Position numbers and translations under genes: made by a program
Shown: piece after piece, positions 1 to 9,144 of the stretch
Position numbering within the stretch: the first letter of the stretch is position 1
Layout of the letters: every line of letters starts with the position of its first letter
DNA from: Clostridiaceae bacterium
Lineage (GTDB): Bacteria > Bacillota > Clostridia > Lachnospirales > Lachnospiraceae
Direction: 5' to 3'
NCBI GenBank assembly: GCA_018378255.1
Contig: JAGZXV010000011.1
Coordinates: 1 to 58,816 of the forward strand
Length of the DNA stretch: 58,816 nt
The notes under the pieces: model-generated
What the model was told of the DNA's origin: nothing
Databases searched by the model: none
The model's input: the letters and a program-made list of their open reading frames with translations, nothing else

Positions 1-3000
1 AATCTTCACGCCTGCACGGTGCAGCTGCTGGTAATAGGAGTGGAGGAGCAGAAGATCCCGCCGGGTATGTATCAGACGGGAACGGAAATTTTTCTGGTCT
101 GTGTGGGAAATCTGTTCTTCCAGATCACTCATATTTGTGCCTTTTATAAGCGCATCCATGGCAGCCTGAAGTTTGGCTTTTGCCGCGGTTCTCTGTTCTG
201 ACGATGCAGCTGCATCCGCCAGAACCGTCTCTGCCTCTGTATACGCCGCTTTCAACACATTCCAGCTTGCCGAGGTATATTCCTCCTCTTTCAGTTTACC
301 TGCCTCGCCGGCCAGATAGGACAATGCCAGTTCTTCGGCACTGCGGGCGCGGTTGTATACTTCAATATTATCAAATGCTCCTGCAAAGTACTTATCAGCA
401 CTATAGAAGGACTTGCCCAGATAAGCAGCCGGATTCCTGCCCAGGTCCGTCATAAGAATGTCTTTGTTGATCGTGCTCACAGGCACGCCGTCCATATACA
501 TGACGATCTGTTCCGGTGTGAAGACAAGGTCTACCCGAACCCATTTATTATATGTCTCAACCTGTGCGGCAGCTCCCTGTTCTTTGCTGTAACTCTCTTT
601 TGTAATCGCGGTGTATGTTGAATCTGAACGTGTCCGCATATAAAAATATTTATTCGTATCCTGACCTATAGCCAGGGTAAAGAAGTTGCCGTCTGCGGTT
701 TCCGATTTGAGATTAAAGCCCAGAGTCATAGTTTCCCGGCTGGTGAAATCGATAGCTTCCGGGTCAAACTGGACATAGGTAGTTCCGGCCGCATTCATGT
801 GCAATACCTCGCCCTGCTCGTCGTCTTGCTGTGTAACTACGGTTCCGTTAGTAAGCAGGCCGGCCCACTGGTTGCTTTCATTGGACTGGAAAACTGGTCC
901 CCAGCTGGTCTCTTCCCCTGCTCCGGTTTCTGCAACTGCCAGCCAGCTGATCACGCAGTCTTCACTCTTTGTTTTGGACAAGGTATAAGTCACTGTGGCA
1001 GCCTCCGGCAGTACAAATGTGGTCGAACTGACAGCGCTTCCCCTGCTTCCAAAGCTCACTTCCTCGCCCTTTACTGTCTTTGTGGTGTTGTCAGACAATT
1101 TATAGGAAATCGTCTGGCTCATATCCCGTCCATACCCCCACCATTCGCTGAATCCGGCTGTTATGGTATAAATTCCTGCATCCAGCGGCAGTGTATACAC
1201 GATATTCTCACTGCTGTAAATACCGGTATCCAGTTTATTTAGAGGGTCCGTTCCGGACTTCACGTTGGCTGCGCTGCGTCCCCAGCTTCCGCCTTCCGCG
1301 ACCTTATCATTTGCATCATTTTTTAACTCAGGACTGACTGTCTTATAGAAGTTATATACAGTCTGATCCTCTGTACCCGGATCGATAAAATATACCATTC
1401 CGGAAGGGATGACTTCTGTATTGACCGTTACCGTAAGATTCTTGCCTCCGACAACCGTTCCGACAATTTTTGCTGAATTATATGCATTGCTGGTATCGCC
1501 GGACAGTTCCCAGGTTATCTTTGCCGCATCATTCACGGAACCGTTTAAATTCTTCACAGGAACTGTCTCCGGGAGGGTTCCGCCCTTGATATCTGCCAGC
1601 GTTCCGTTAACAGGAACTGCCAAAAACTGGGGAATTCCTTCCATGGATGTAATCTCCACGGGCGCATCATTTCTTACAAGGTTGTCCAGAATTTTCTGGT
1701 AATGACCGTTTAGTTCATTTACTGTTTCCTGATCTGCTCCATAACCTGCAGGGTCTGCCATAATTCTGCCAGCCAGTTCCAGGGTCCATCTGCTTCCATC
1801 CGCAGCAGTTAAAGCGTCCTGATATGCTTTCCAGGAATCGGCATCGTAATCATTTTCATTAAGGCCTTCCATGGAAGAGATTGTTTCCTGCAGTGCGCTC
1901 AGATCCACACTGCTGCTAATCATATCATTTGGAGTTATATAGCCTATTGAATCCACTTCCAGCTTGCCGCTTGCCAGAGATATCCTGACTGTATGCTCCC
2001 CATTTTCCAGACCGCGCACCACAAAGAACGGCTGATGGGAATTGGTGGCAATGGTAGGCGCATCGGTATAGATCAGTTCCCCATCAACCTCTGCATTAAC
2101 CTTTACAGTACCGCTATTGGGCCCGATCAGAGCAAAACCGGTTCCATTAAAGGTATAGCTGACGCCGGCGCCCACTTCACTGGTGGTTGAGAGGGTCCGC
2201 TGGGAAACGTTCGATCCAACCTGATTGCTGTGGCTCCAGCTGCCGTCATATACAAGGGCATCCTGTCCGGCATTGCTGCCTCCCCATTTCTTCATATGGA
2301 GGTTGTCGTGTATCATTGTAAAATAAGGTGTATAACCAGGTATCGTCTCCACTTTCAGGTTGTCAAATTCACCTGCGCCCCAGCTGCCGCCCGGAAGACC
2401 GACGCCCAGCATAATACGTCCTTCCAACTGCGGCTCAGGATCTGCATAAGTATAGATTTCCTCACCTTCGATGAAAAGAGTTACCGTATCACCGGCTAAC
2501 CGCAGGGCTGCGTTACACGCTTCGGGATTCTTTATCTGTACGGTGCCTCTGGCAATTTCATCACTGTGCCTGCGGAAAATCCAACTGCCGTTCCGGTTCA
2601 ATGCCAGATTATAAGCGGACATGGATACCTTGTTGTCCCCTCCTCCCGCAGCACCTCTCTGACGGGCTCCCAGCAGCAGATATTCTGATGTGGAATTCAA
2701 ATTGAAATCTACGCTTACCTTATAATTGGTCCAGCGATAGTCGCCAATGATCGTGGCAGGTTCACCGCCATTCCAGACACCGCCGCCGGTCTGGCCATTC
2801 ATCCGCAGTACGCCGTTGCCGCTTTCATCCATAACCACTTCAAATGATCCGTTTGTATCCTGTGTATACAGCGGATAGAAACTATTTCTGCCGCCGCGGC
2901 TTTCTATAAAGCTCTTTCCGCCGCCTTCAATGATCTGTCCGTCTTCATAATCGGATACATTTCCCATCGTCTCATAATCAAAATCATCTGCATAAAGATA

Positions 3001-6000
3001 ACCGTCTTCCGTATTCTGCACTTTACCGGTATCATCCGTATCAAGCACATATCTTCCGTCTTCAGATGACACAGGAAGAGCGAACTCATCCTGCCTTCCA
3101 TCCATATCCAGACTGGTTACGGTGACGATAGACCAGGGTTTCACGGTAACAATATAAGTCCCGTCCTCTGTAGGAGATAAGGTGTCCACACACTTTATAT
3201 AATTTTCATTGTATACCTGTCCTTCCTCTGCTGCGCGGGTTTCCCAAACCTCCAACAAAGCATCTTCTCCCAGCTCCAGATCTCTTGGATAAATAGTAAA
3301 GGATTTCGTCTTTCCGCTGTCGTTATTAATTATGACTGAGAAACCGGATTTATCCGGGGCCGCCAGCGTCATGTAGTTATCGTCGCCGTTACGCCCATTA
3401 ACCGGATTCGTTCCGGAGGCAGTGCTTTTGCTGGCGCTTGGAATCGCACGCCATACCACGTTCTCATCCGGAGTATCGTATTCCCAGCCGGTCACAGCAA
3501 ACTTTGTAAAGTGCTGCATGATATTTAAGGCTCCATCGTAATTTACATAACCGGACCACGGATCACGGGCAGCCATAACATCTTTGTAATTATACTGGGT
3601 TCCTTCATAAAAGGCTCCAAAAGTGGGCTGATATACAAAATGAGTACGGCGCGAATTCACAAAACCTTTGATGATCGTATTAGCCATCTCCAGGGCGCTT
3701 CCGTTTCCGCCGATGCCGGTACCCGGATCTGAATTATCTGCCATGTTGTTATTCGGCCGGTCCGCAGTGGAGCCAAATGTAGCCTGAGCTTCGCTGTTCC
3801 AGATTTCTTTGTCAAATTCCTCTGCCAGCCTTGTAAAACTTCCCGCATTATCATCATTTGTGTTATAATGATAACCGATGATGTCAACTGCTTCACGCAA
3901 ATCCGCATCACTGGTCAACTGGGGCCCGCAGGAAGCAATTCCCACTTCATCGGACATTATAAGCTGAATCTTATGGAACAATTCTGCCTCTCCATCACGG
4001 AATCCGGATACGGACGCATCATTGCTGATCATGCCTTCCGTATCATTCTCCACCCACTGTTTGAACTTCTTTAACCAGTTTGGGTCGTCCTTTTGTTCAT
4101 TGACGCCTGGACTGATGATATCAATCATGTAGCCGTATTCACGGTAAGCTGCGATTGTGGTATTTTTCATCCATTTATAAATATTCTCCTGATTGCTGCC
4201 TACCCAGCCCGGCGAACACCAATATAACAGGCTGACTTTCACATTCGGATTGATCTTCTTGGCATCCGCTGCCAGCTGGAAGCCGGTAACACGGCTCACA
4301 TCAGGATATTCGTTGGATGTGCGCATGGTACAGGCCTGGGATCCGGTAGAATTGTTCTTATCATTGCCCATCTCTATCTTGATATGCTGCATAATAGGAT
4401 TTTCTCCGCCAAAGAGTATCTCCATCATCTCCCAATATTTTTCGGGCTGCTGGACTTTGTAATCCAGAAGCAGGGCGTTGGTGCTGTTACAGTCCAGCAC
4501 TCCAAAACCTTTAAAAGTCAGACCATTCATATTTTCTGCGGCCTTTTCAACCGCTTTTCCGTCAATTACAATCCGTTCAGCAGAATTGGCCTTCTTAAAA
4601 TCCGCCCTTTCCTTTGTCTCTTCCCTGGCCGCTTCAACATCCAATCCATCCACTACAACAATATTATCGTATTTTCCGGTTCTCATGAATCCGGTCTTAT
4701 ATGTAATGCCAAAACCTGCAGTCGAAATATCCTGTTCGCTGAGTTTATATCCAAGACCTGCGGAATCGAGAATCTGCGCTCCGTCCAGGCAAAGCGTCAC
4801 ATATCCCTGATTTTCATCTTCTTTATATAAAACAGCGATAGCATGCCAGGTGTCTGCCGCAATATCTGCTTTTACGGCAAAATCAGTATCCTTGCCATCC
4901 TTTGCCACTCTGAATACCGCTTTCCCATCTGCCTTTCTGGGTATCAGCCTGAAGTGGTTATCTGCATTTCCGATCAATAATGCCGATGTATTATCATGGG
5001 AACCGCTGAATATAAAATCGGTAAAAAGGGTGAACTGGGTTTTTTTCAAATAGCTGGATGCATCGCTGATCACACCGCCGCCGTCCTCTGCACTGTTGCT
5101 GCCTTCAATCCATTCTGAGGATACAACCAGCATATCGCCGTCTCCATAATCCGGCATAAGGCTGGCGCCTTTTCTTGCAGTCACTTCACCAATATCTTCC
5201 AATGCATCGGAGGAGGTCGCGGCCGGCACATCCTCTGAATCCACTTCCTGCACCGCAATCCAGCTCACCACGGCTGCTTCCCATGCCGTATTGTTTATGG
5301 CATAGGTAACGGTCTGCGCTTCATCCAATGTGAAGGTAAATTCATTGATTCCGCTTGAATTAACCGTACCTGCATTTATAACTTTACCGTCATAACTCAA
5401 GCGCATATTCATAGGACGGTCCTTATTCCACCAATCGTTATGGGATGAAGTGATCGTATAGGTGCCGGGATCTAAAGCGAATTTATAAGAAATGGGCTTG
5501 TCCGCTCCATCCATTCCGTAAAAACCGGTATCATTTTTATCTGAAGCATCTGTATCTGACTTGGCAGATTTTACACCTGTATAACCCCAACCGCGTTCTT
5601 CAGACCAAGGTGCATCTGCTGTCTTATTCTTCAATGCACCGCCCGTCAACTCCGCAACAGCATCGTAAGCCGGTGAATTGTCTTTCGCTGCGCTGTCAAT
5701 AAAGTATACCAGGTTTTCCGGGACTACTTCTACCAGGAATTCAGTATCGTCGTCGGCAGTGAGTGTTACTCTGCTGTACGGCGTCTGGAAATCATCCTCC
5801 GTTACATCGTCTGCCCATGTTACCCCTTCGATTTCAGGAATACTTCCTGTTAATACCGCAATATGGGTATTCCCATAGTTAACGTTCTGCAGTTTCGATG
5901 CATTTCCCGGAGTTGCAACATCAATTGTATCCGGCAAGTTTACATGATCAGGCAGAAGTTCCATCGGTAGATCTATCAGATCTTCTGTGGAGACCTCTGT

Positions 6001-6513
6001 GGATTCCTCTTTATTTTCTTCTTCCTGTTCTTTTTTGGATTCTTCTACGGTTTCATCTTGGGATTCTTCTGTGGAATCTTCCGTTGAACCTTCTTTTGAT
6101 TCTTCCGTTAAGTCATCTTTCGAACCTTCTTCCGATTCTTCCGTTGAATCTTCTGTTGAATCCTCTGTCGTATTTTCTTTAGAACCCTCTGTAGATTCTT
6201 CCGTCGATCCTTCTGTTGGTTCTTCCGTCGATTCTTCTGTAGATTCCTCGGTTGAATCCTGTGCTGAATCTTCTACTGGATCTTTTGAAGAATCTTCTGT
6301 GGGATCTTGTGCTGAATTTTCTGCCAGATCCTCTGTGGATTCTTCCGTTAAGCCTTCTAATGTTTCTTCCGGCAGCTCCTCTGTCAGTTTTTCTGCAATC
6401 TGCTCATTTGTCACATCATTGTTTGCAGCATAAACCGGCATTCCCTGCATCATGCTCGATGAGGTCACCGCTACTCCCAGTATCAAACTGAAAACTCTTT
6501 TTCTATTCCACAT
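1..6513 (-). CDS. Secreted multidomain GH59 glycosidase (galactocerebrosidase-type), C-terminus outside window
   Basis: One uninterrupted reading frame of 2171 residues that runs off the left edge. ATG at 6513 is preceded by AAGGAGG. Residues 1-29 form a signal peptide ending VYA. Residues about 45-185 are a low-complexity acidic Glu/Ser/Thr linker. A carbohydrate-binding-like region and a LamG-like region follow. The GH59 catalytic domain spans about 640-1135, with the family-typical KIEMGNDKNNSTG segment, the likely acid/base E806 in VNEQK and the likely nucleophile E908 in WNSEAQA. After it come a GALC-like lectin region (about 1150-1390), another binding-like module, a FIVAR helical repeat, Ig-like segments, a LamG-like domain (about 1865-2065) and a second FIVAR (about 2066-2126). 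Known GH59 enzymes remove galactose from galactosylceramide or related beta-galactosides, so host or plant glycolipid use is plausible but inferred. The last 45 residues resemble a CorA-type protein (see findings). Confidence 0.85.
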   Translation of the reverse strand, partial: MWNRKRVFSLILGVAVTSSSMMQGMPVYAANNDVTNEQIAEKLTEELPEETLEGLTEESTEDLAENSAQDPTEDSSKDPVEDSAQDSTEESTEESTEEPTEGSTEESTEGSKENTTEDSTEDSTEESEEGSKDDLTEESKEGSTEDSTEESQDETVEESKKEQEEENKEESTEVSTEDLIDLPMELLPDHVNLPDTIDVATPGNASKLQNVNYGNTHIAVLTGSIPEIEGVTWADDVTEDDFQTPYSRVTLTADDDTEFLVEVVPENLVYFIDSAAKDNSPAYDAVAELTGGALKNKTADAPWSEERGWGYTGVKSAKSDTDASDKNDTGFYGMDGADKPISYKFALDPGTYTITSSHNDWWNKDRPMNMRLSYDGKVINAGTVNSSGINEFTFTLDEAQTVTYAINNTAWEAAVVSWIAVQEVDSEDVPAATSSDALEDIGEVTARKGASLMPDYGDGDMLVVSSEWIEGSNSAEDGGGVISDASSYLKKTQFTLFTDFIFSGSHDNTSALLIGNADNHFRLIPRKADGKAVFRVAKDGKDTDFAVKADIAADTWHAIAVLYKEDENQGYVTLCLDGAQILDSAGLGYKLSEQDISTAGFGITYKTGFMRTGKYDNIVVVDGLDVEAAREETKERADFKKANSAERIVIDGKAVEKAAENMNGLTFKGFGVLDCNSTNALLLDYKVQQPEKYWEMMEILFGGENPIMQHIKIEMGNDKNNSTGSQACTMRTSNEYPDVSRVTGFQLAADAKKINPNVKVSLLYWCSPGWVGSNQENIYKWMKNTTIAAYREYGYMIDIISPGVNEQKDDPNWLKKFKQWVENDTEGMISNDASVSGFRDGEAELFHKIQLIMSDEVGIASCGPQLTSDADLREAVDIIGYHYNTNDDNAGSFTRLAEEFDKEIWNSEAQATFGSTADRPNNNMADNSDPGTGIGGNGSALEMANTIIKGFVNSRRTHFVYQPTFGAFYEGTQYNYKDVMAARDPWSGYVNYDGALNIMQHFTKFAVTGWEYDTPDENVVWRAIPSASKSTASGTNPVNGRNGDDNYMTLAAPDKSGFSVIINNDSGKTKSFTIYPRDLELGEDALLEVWETRAAEEGQVYNENYIKCVDTLSPTEDGTYIVTVKPWSIVTVTSLDMDGRQDEFALPVSSEDGRYVLDTDDTGKVQNTEDGYLYADDFDYETMGNVSDYEDGQIIEGGGKSFIESRGGRNSFYPLYTQDTNGSFEVVMDESGNGVLRMNGQTGGGVWNGGEPATIIGDYRWTNYKVSVDFNLNSTSEYLLLGARQRGAAGGGDNKVSMSAYNLALNRNGSWIFRRHSDEIARGTVQIKNPEACNAALRLAGDTVTLFIEGEEIYTYADPEPQLEGRIMLGVGLPGGSWGAGEFDNLKVETIPGYTPYFTMIHDNLHMKKWGGSNAGQDALVYDGSWSHSNQVGSNVSQRTLSTTSEVGAGVSYTFNGTGFALIGPNSGTVKVNAEVDGELIYTDAPTIATNSHQPFFVVRGLENGEHTVRISLASGKLEVDSIGYITPNDMISSSVDLSALQETISSMEGLNENDYDADSWKAYQDALTAADGSRWTLELAGRIMADPAGYGADQETVNELNGHYQKILDNLVRNDAPVEITSMEGIPQFLAVPVNGTLADIKGGTLPETVPVKNLNGSVNDAAKITWELSGDTSNAYNSAKIVGTVVGGKNLTVTVNTEVIPSGMVYFIDPGTEDQTVYNFYKTVSPELKNDANDKVAEGGSWGRSAANVKSGTDPLNKLDTGIYSSENIVYTLPLDAGIYTITAGFSEWWGYGRDMSQTISYKLSDNTTKTVKGEEVSFGSRGSAVSSTTFVLPEAATVTYTLSKTKSEDCVISWLAVAETGAGEETSWGPVFQSNESNQWAGLLTNGTVVTQQDDEQGEVLHMNAAGTTYVQFDPEAIDFTSRETMTLGFNLKSETADGNFFTLAIGQDTNKYFYMRTRSDSTYTAITKESYSKEQGAAAQVETYNKWVRVDLVFTPEQIVMYMDGVPVSTINKDILMTDLGRNPAAYLGKSFYSADKYFAGAFDNIEVYNRARSAEELALSYLAGEAGKLKEEEYTSASWNVLKAAYTEAETVLADAAASSEQRTAAKAKLQAAMDALIKGTNMSDLEEQISHTDQKNFRSRLIHTRRDLLLLHSYYQQLHRAGVKI

Positions 6514-6868
6514 AGCCCCTCCTTATTTTGTTAATATGTTGTACGTCACTGCTGTATTTTTCAGCAAAACCACACAATGACAGTACAATTTATATCATTC
6601 TTTTTGTGACATTTTAATTGTATCCAAAAGGATTTGATTTCTACATAGAATATTTTTTGAAAAACTCTCATTTATTATCAAATTTTATATACATGGCTTC
6701 AAACAATTGTAAAAAACCTGTATTTTATTACAATTTCTTGCGATTTATTACTATTTCCAATTTCTATCAGATTATTTGATCTATAAACTACGGATTCCTT
6801 ATAGTTGTTCCAATATGTTTGTAAAAGTTTATATTTTAACCAATGACTTTTCCCCGACACCATGTGAA
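6514..6868. other. AT-rich intergenic region, GH59 promoter side
   Basis: 355 bp without a supportable gene. The minus-strand promoter of the GH59 gene should lie here. The only clear signal is the AAGGAGG ribosome binding site next to its start. No strong operator or terminator hairpin was seen. Confidence 0.5.
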
Positions 6869-7307
6869 CCTTGAAAACTCAATAGACTTTACACTTTGCG
6901 TATGGTACAATATTTATGTATTCCATGTTTAGAGGAGGAATCAGATATGACTGTTGAACAACAATTGCAATATATTATTGAAAATATGGCTACTAAGGAC
7001 GATATCGCTAACATGGCTACCAAAGACGATATTGCTAACATGGCCACCAAAGATGATATCTATAATTCAGAGAAATTACTACTCAACGAAATGGAACGCT
7101 TACATAACATCTACACAAAAAAATTTGATAGACTATCAGAGCGCATGGACATAATGCAAAATGAAATCAACGCAACCAGATACAGCAATGAAACCGTTGA
7201 AATATTAATCAAAAAGGTTACAGAATTAGAAAAACGAATTGCTGAATTAGAAAAGACCGCATAATATTAACCGCATTCAAAGTGTAAAGCCTATTGAATT
7301 TTTAAGG
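6869..7307. mobile_element. Small element bounded by 30-bp inverted repeats, carrying one coiled-coil gene
   Basis: Positions 6869-6898 and the reverse complement of 7278-7307 match at 27 of 30 bases. Both begin with CCTT and end with TTTACACTTTG. The pair encloses one short gene and little else, like a non-autonomous transposable unit of about 440 bp. The terminal TTTACACTTT recurs next to an IS256-type transposase remnant just downstream, which may point to the mobilising enzyme (inference). No target-site duplication was confirmed by eye. Confidence 0.55.
6947..7264 (+). CDS. Small coiled-coil protein with MATKDDI repeats
   Basis: 105 residues starting MTVEQQLQ. ATG 6947 is preceded by GAGGAGG with good spacing; an upstream in-frame ATG at 6896 lacks such a site and lies next to the inverted repeat. 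Three copies of a 7-residue MATKDDI unit (about residues 15-40) are followed by a long heptad-rich coiled coil ending in LEKRIAELEK. It has no signal peptide or membrane segment, so it is probably cytosolic and oligomeric. Function unknown. Its placement inside 30-bp inverted repeats suggests cargo of a small mobile unit. Confidence 0.7.
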   Translation: MTVEQQLQYIIENMATKDDIANMATKDDIANMATKDDIYNSEKLLLNEMERLHNIYTKKFDRLSERMDIMQNEINATRYSNETVEILIKKVTELEKRIAELEKTA

Positions 7308-7318
7308 TTTTACACTTT
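7280..7318 (+). terminator. Hairpin overlapping the right inverted repeat
   Basis: AAGTGTAAAGCC pairs with GGTTTTACACTT (one G-T pair) around a 15-base loop, followed by TCTTTTAT. It sits just after the stop of the MATKDDI gene and could end its transcript. It also overlaps the mobile-element end, so the pairing may reflect transposon ends rather than termination. Confidence 0.45.
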
Positions 7319-7376
7319 CTTTTATATAATCAAGACTATTTCAAGTTTTGTATAAACGCCAAAATCAGTGCAATAC

Positions 7377-7475
7377 GTAAGCACCAAATAATAATGCATC
7401 CAAATATAAAATTACTCCATACCTTTGCGAGTTGGGGTGATTTTATATTTGGATGCATTATTATTTGGTGCTTAC
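7377..7475. repeat. Perfect inverted repeat, 36-bp arms, 27-bp spacer
   Basis: Positions 7377-7412 and 7440-7475 are exact reverse complements over all 36 bases. They begin and end with GTAAGCACC / GGTGCTTAC. The spacer is 7413-7439. The structure abuts the 3' end of a decayed IS256-type transposase. It is too long and too perfect for an ordinary terminator, and neither arm carries a U-tract. Confidence 0.9.
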
Positions 7476-7766
7476 AGTCCATTTTTTCGTGATATCCATT
7501 ATGGTAAGATACAACAGTTCCAGCAGTCTGCCGTCGGTTGGGAAGATCGTCTTGGATTTGGTCACTTTCCGTAGTTGCCGATTGGATCATCAATAGCGTT
7601 GGTCGTATATATCAAGCGTCTTACCACTCCTGAGTACTTAAAATCCGTAGACAGGGTCGCCCAGTTATCCTTCTATGACTTTTAGATTTTGGGGTATTTG
7701 GAATCCCATTTGTCCCAGAATGTTTCCAGTTTGTTTCATGCAGTTTCTTCTGTCGACACAGCGTAT
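7472..7766 (-). pseudogene. IS256-family (Mutator-type) transposase remnant
   Basis: Minus-strand translation gives recognisable C-terminal IS256 transposase pieces: KDNWATLSTDFKYSG, then VVRRLIYTTNAID, and in another frame RKVTKSKTIFPTDG with LLYLTIMDITKKWT. Several stop codons and at least one frameshift interrupt them. The N-terminal and catalytic DDE portions are missing. The remnant ends at the 36-bp palindrome. Confidence 0.75.
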
Positions 7767-8278
7767 ATAATTTACAGTTTTGACTGGCTTATATAAGGTT
7801 CTATCAGATACACGTTTAAAACAAGATAATACTTAAAGTACTGAGAGGCAGCAGGGTCACTAAGCGTATTTTACACTTTTAGCTAGCCTGTTCTTGATGC
7901 CCCCATATCTGTTCTACTCATGCATCACTCCCCCCAATTTAGTTCAGCGCAATCTTGCGCTCTTAAATTAGGTTTTACACTTCCTCAAATCGAATATTTT
8001 GACACTAAGACTATCCTATTTCACCGTATCCCTATCTTTCTGTCTATAGTAATATACAACTCGATCATAGCTACTTTTATTCATTCCCCTTACAAGTTAT
8101 CGCCCACATAATTATAACTCCATATTCCTCATTGTATTAAAGAAAATCAAATGTAAAATTAATCTGTGTACAGGTAGATAATCATTATGAAAATTCAAAT
8201 ACCTAACATATGGATATATACCATATAAAATAAACAAAAAAACAAGAACTCAGTTTTATTTTCAAATCCTTATAAAGT

Positions 8279-9127
8279 CTATACATACATTTTCTCGTAA
8301 GCATTGAATAATTTTTCAAGAACGTTATCTCTCTTATATAATTCTAATTCTAATTCTTTACCAGCAATCAAGACACTTAATTCTTTTTTCTTTGAGAAAG
8401 CAAATAATCCAAGTGAACTTAGTTCTTGTTTCTTTCTCAAAATATCATCATTGATTTTTTTCATACCATTATTATAATTTTTCTGTGCTTCCAAATAAGT
8501 GTCCCTACGCTTTATGGCTTCAGCAATATATTCTATAACACATTCCATTAGTTTAGATGTAAGTTCAGAGTTAATACTACTTCTATTTGTGGATTGGCTT
8601 TCACTTAATCTCAATGTTTCTGGTCTAATTAAATCCATAGAAATATACTTATTGTATACATTTTCAGATACAATATTGTCAATCTTCTTTGTAATCTCAT
8701 TTGCAATATCGTCAATGGATTTTTTCAATAAGTTATCCGTTGATTTTGTGATATTATCCTTTATCCACCTGCATAAACAGACATTATCCTTTAAAACTGT
8801 ATGTAACTCAATATATTTACTTTCAATATCCTTTATCTCAGTGTCATACATAGACCTCCATATTTCCCTTGTATCAACACCTTTGTAATATGCCAACACG
8901 GCTATTGATTCTGAAATATTATCGTTTTTTAAATTATTCTTGCAATAATCCTCAATAATACTAAGTAAAATATCATTCTGATAGAAATGTTGTGCAGTTT
9001 TGAATGTGTCCATATCACACATCCCATATAAAAGAACTTGCTGGTATATGTCAGGATTGTATGGGCAATTCCTAAACGCTTGAACCAATACGCTCTTTTT
9101 ATTATCCACTAAAGATAGATTCTTCAA
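8279..9127 (-). CDS. Unknown protein, C-terminal part of a frameshifted gene
   Basis: 282 residues from the first ATG, but the frame stays open upstream to 9210, where it joins the preceding reading frame at a T7 run. The upstream extension (TKLQENSIFNYSKVEIYD..) is good protein sequence, so the ATG at 9127 is probably not a real start; no ribosome binding site lies in front of it. It contains an NCPYNPDIYQQ segment followed by helical repeats, then a charged coiled-coil tail with LGLFAFSKKKEL near residue 240. No catalytic motif recognised. It lies among mobile-element remnants. Confidence 0.55.
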   Translation of the reverse strand: MKNLSLVDNKKSVLVQAFRNCPYNPDIYQQVLLYGMCDMDTFKTAQHFYQNDILLSIIEDYCKNNLKNDNISESIAVLAYYKGVDTREIWRSMYDTEIKDIESKYIELHTVLKDNVCLCRWIKDNITKSTDNLLKKSIDDIANEITKKIDNIVSENVYNKYISMDLIRPETLRLSESQSTNRSSINSELTSKLMECVIEYIAEAIKRRDTYLEAQKNYNNGMKKINDDILRKKQELSSLGLFAFSKKKELSVLIAGKELELELYKRDNVLEKLFNAYEKMYV

Positions 9128-9144
9128 TAATTCAGATGATCTTT

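Noticed and set aside
5987..6433. Plus-strand Ser-rich protein
   Set aside because: It is the antisense reading of the acidic Glu/Ser/Thr linker of the GH59 gene.
7336..7593. 85-residue minus-strand gene
   Set aside because: It mixes one frame of the IS256 remnant with the palindrome; no ribosome binding site and no conserved protein signal.
9128..9144. True intergenic gap between two unknown genes
   Set aside because: The frames join at the T7 run and the downstream frame is open and protein-like up to that point.
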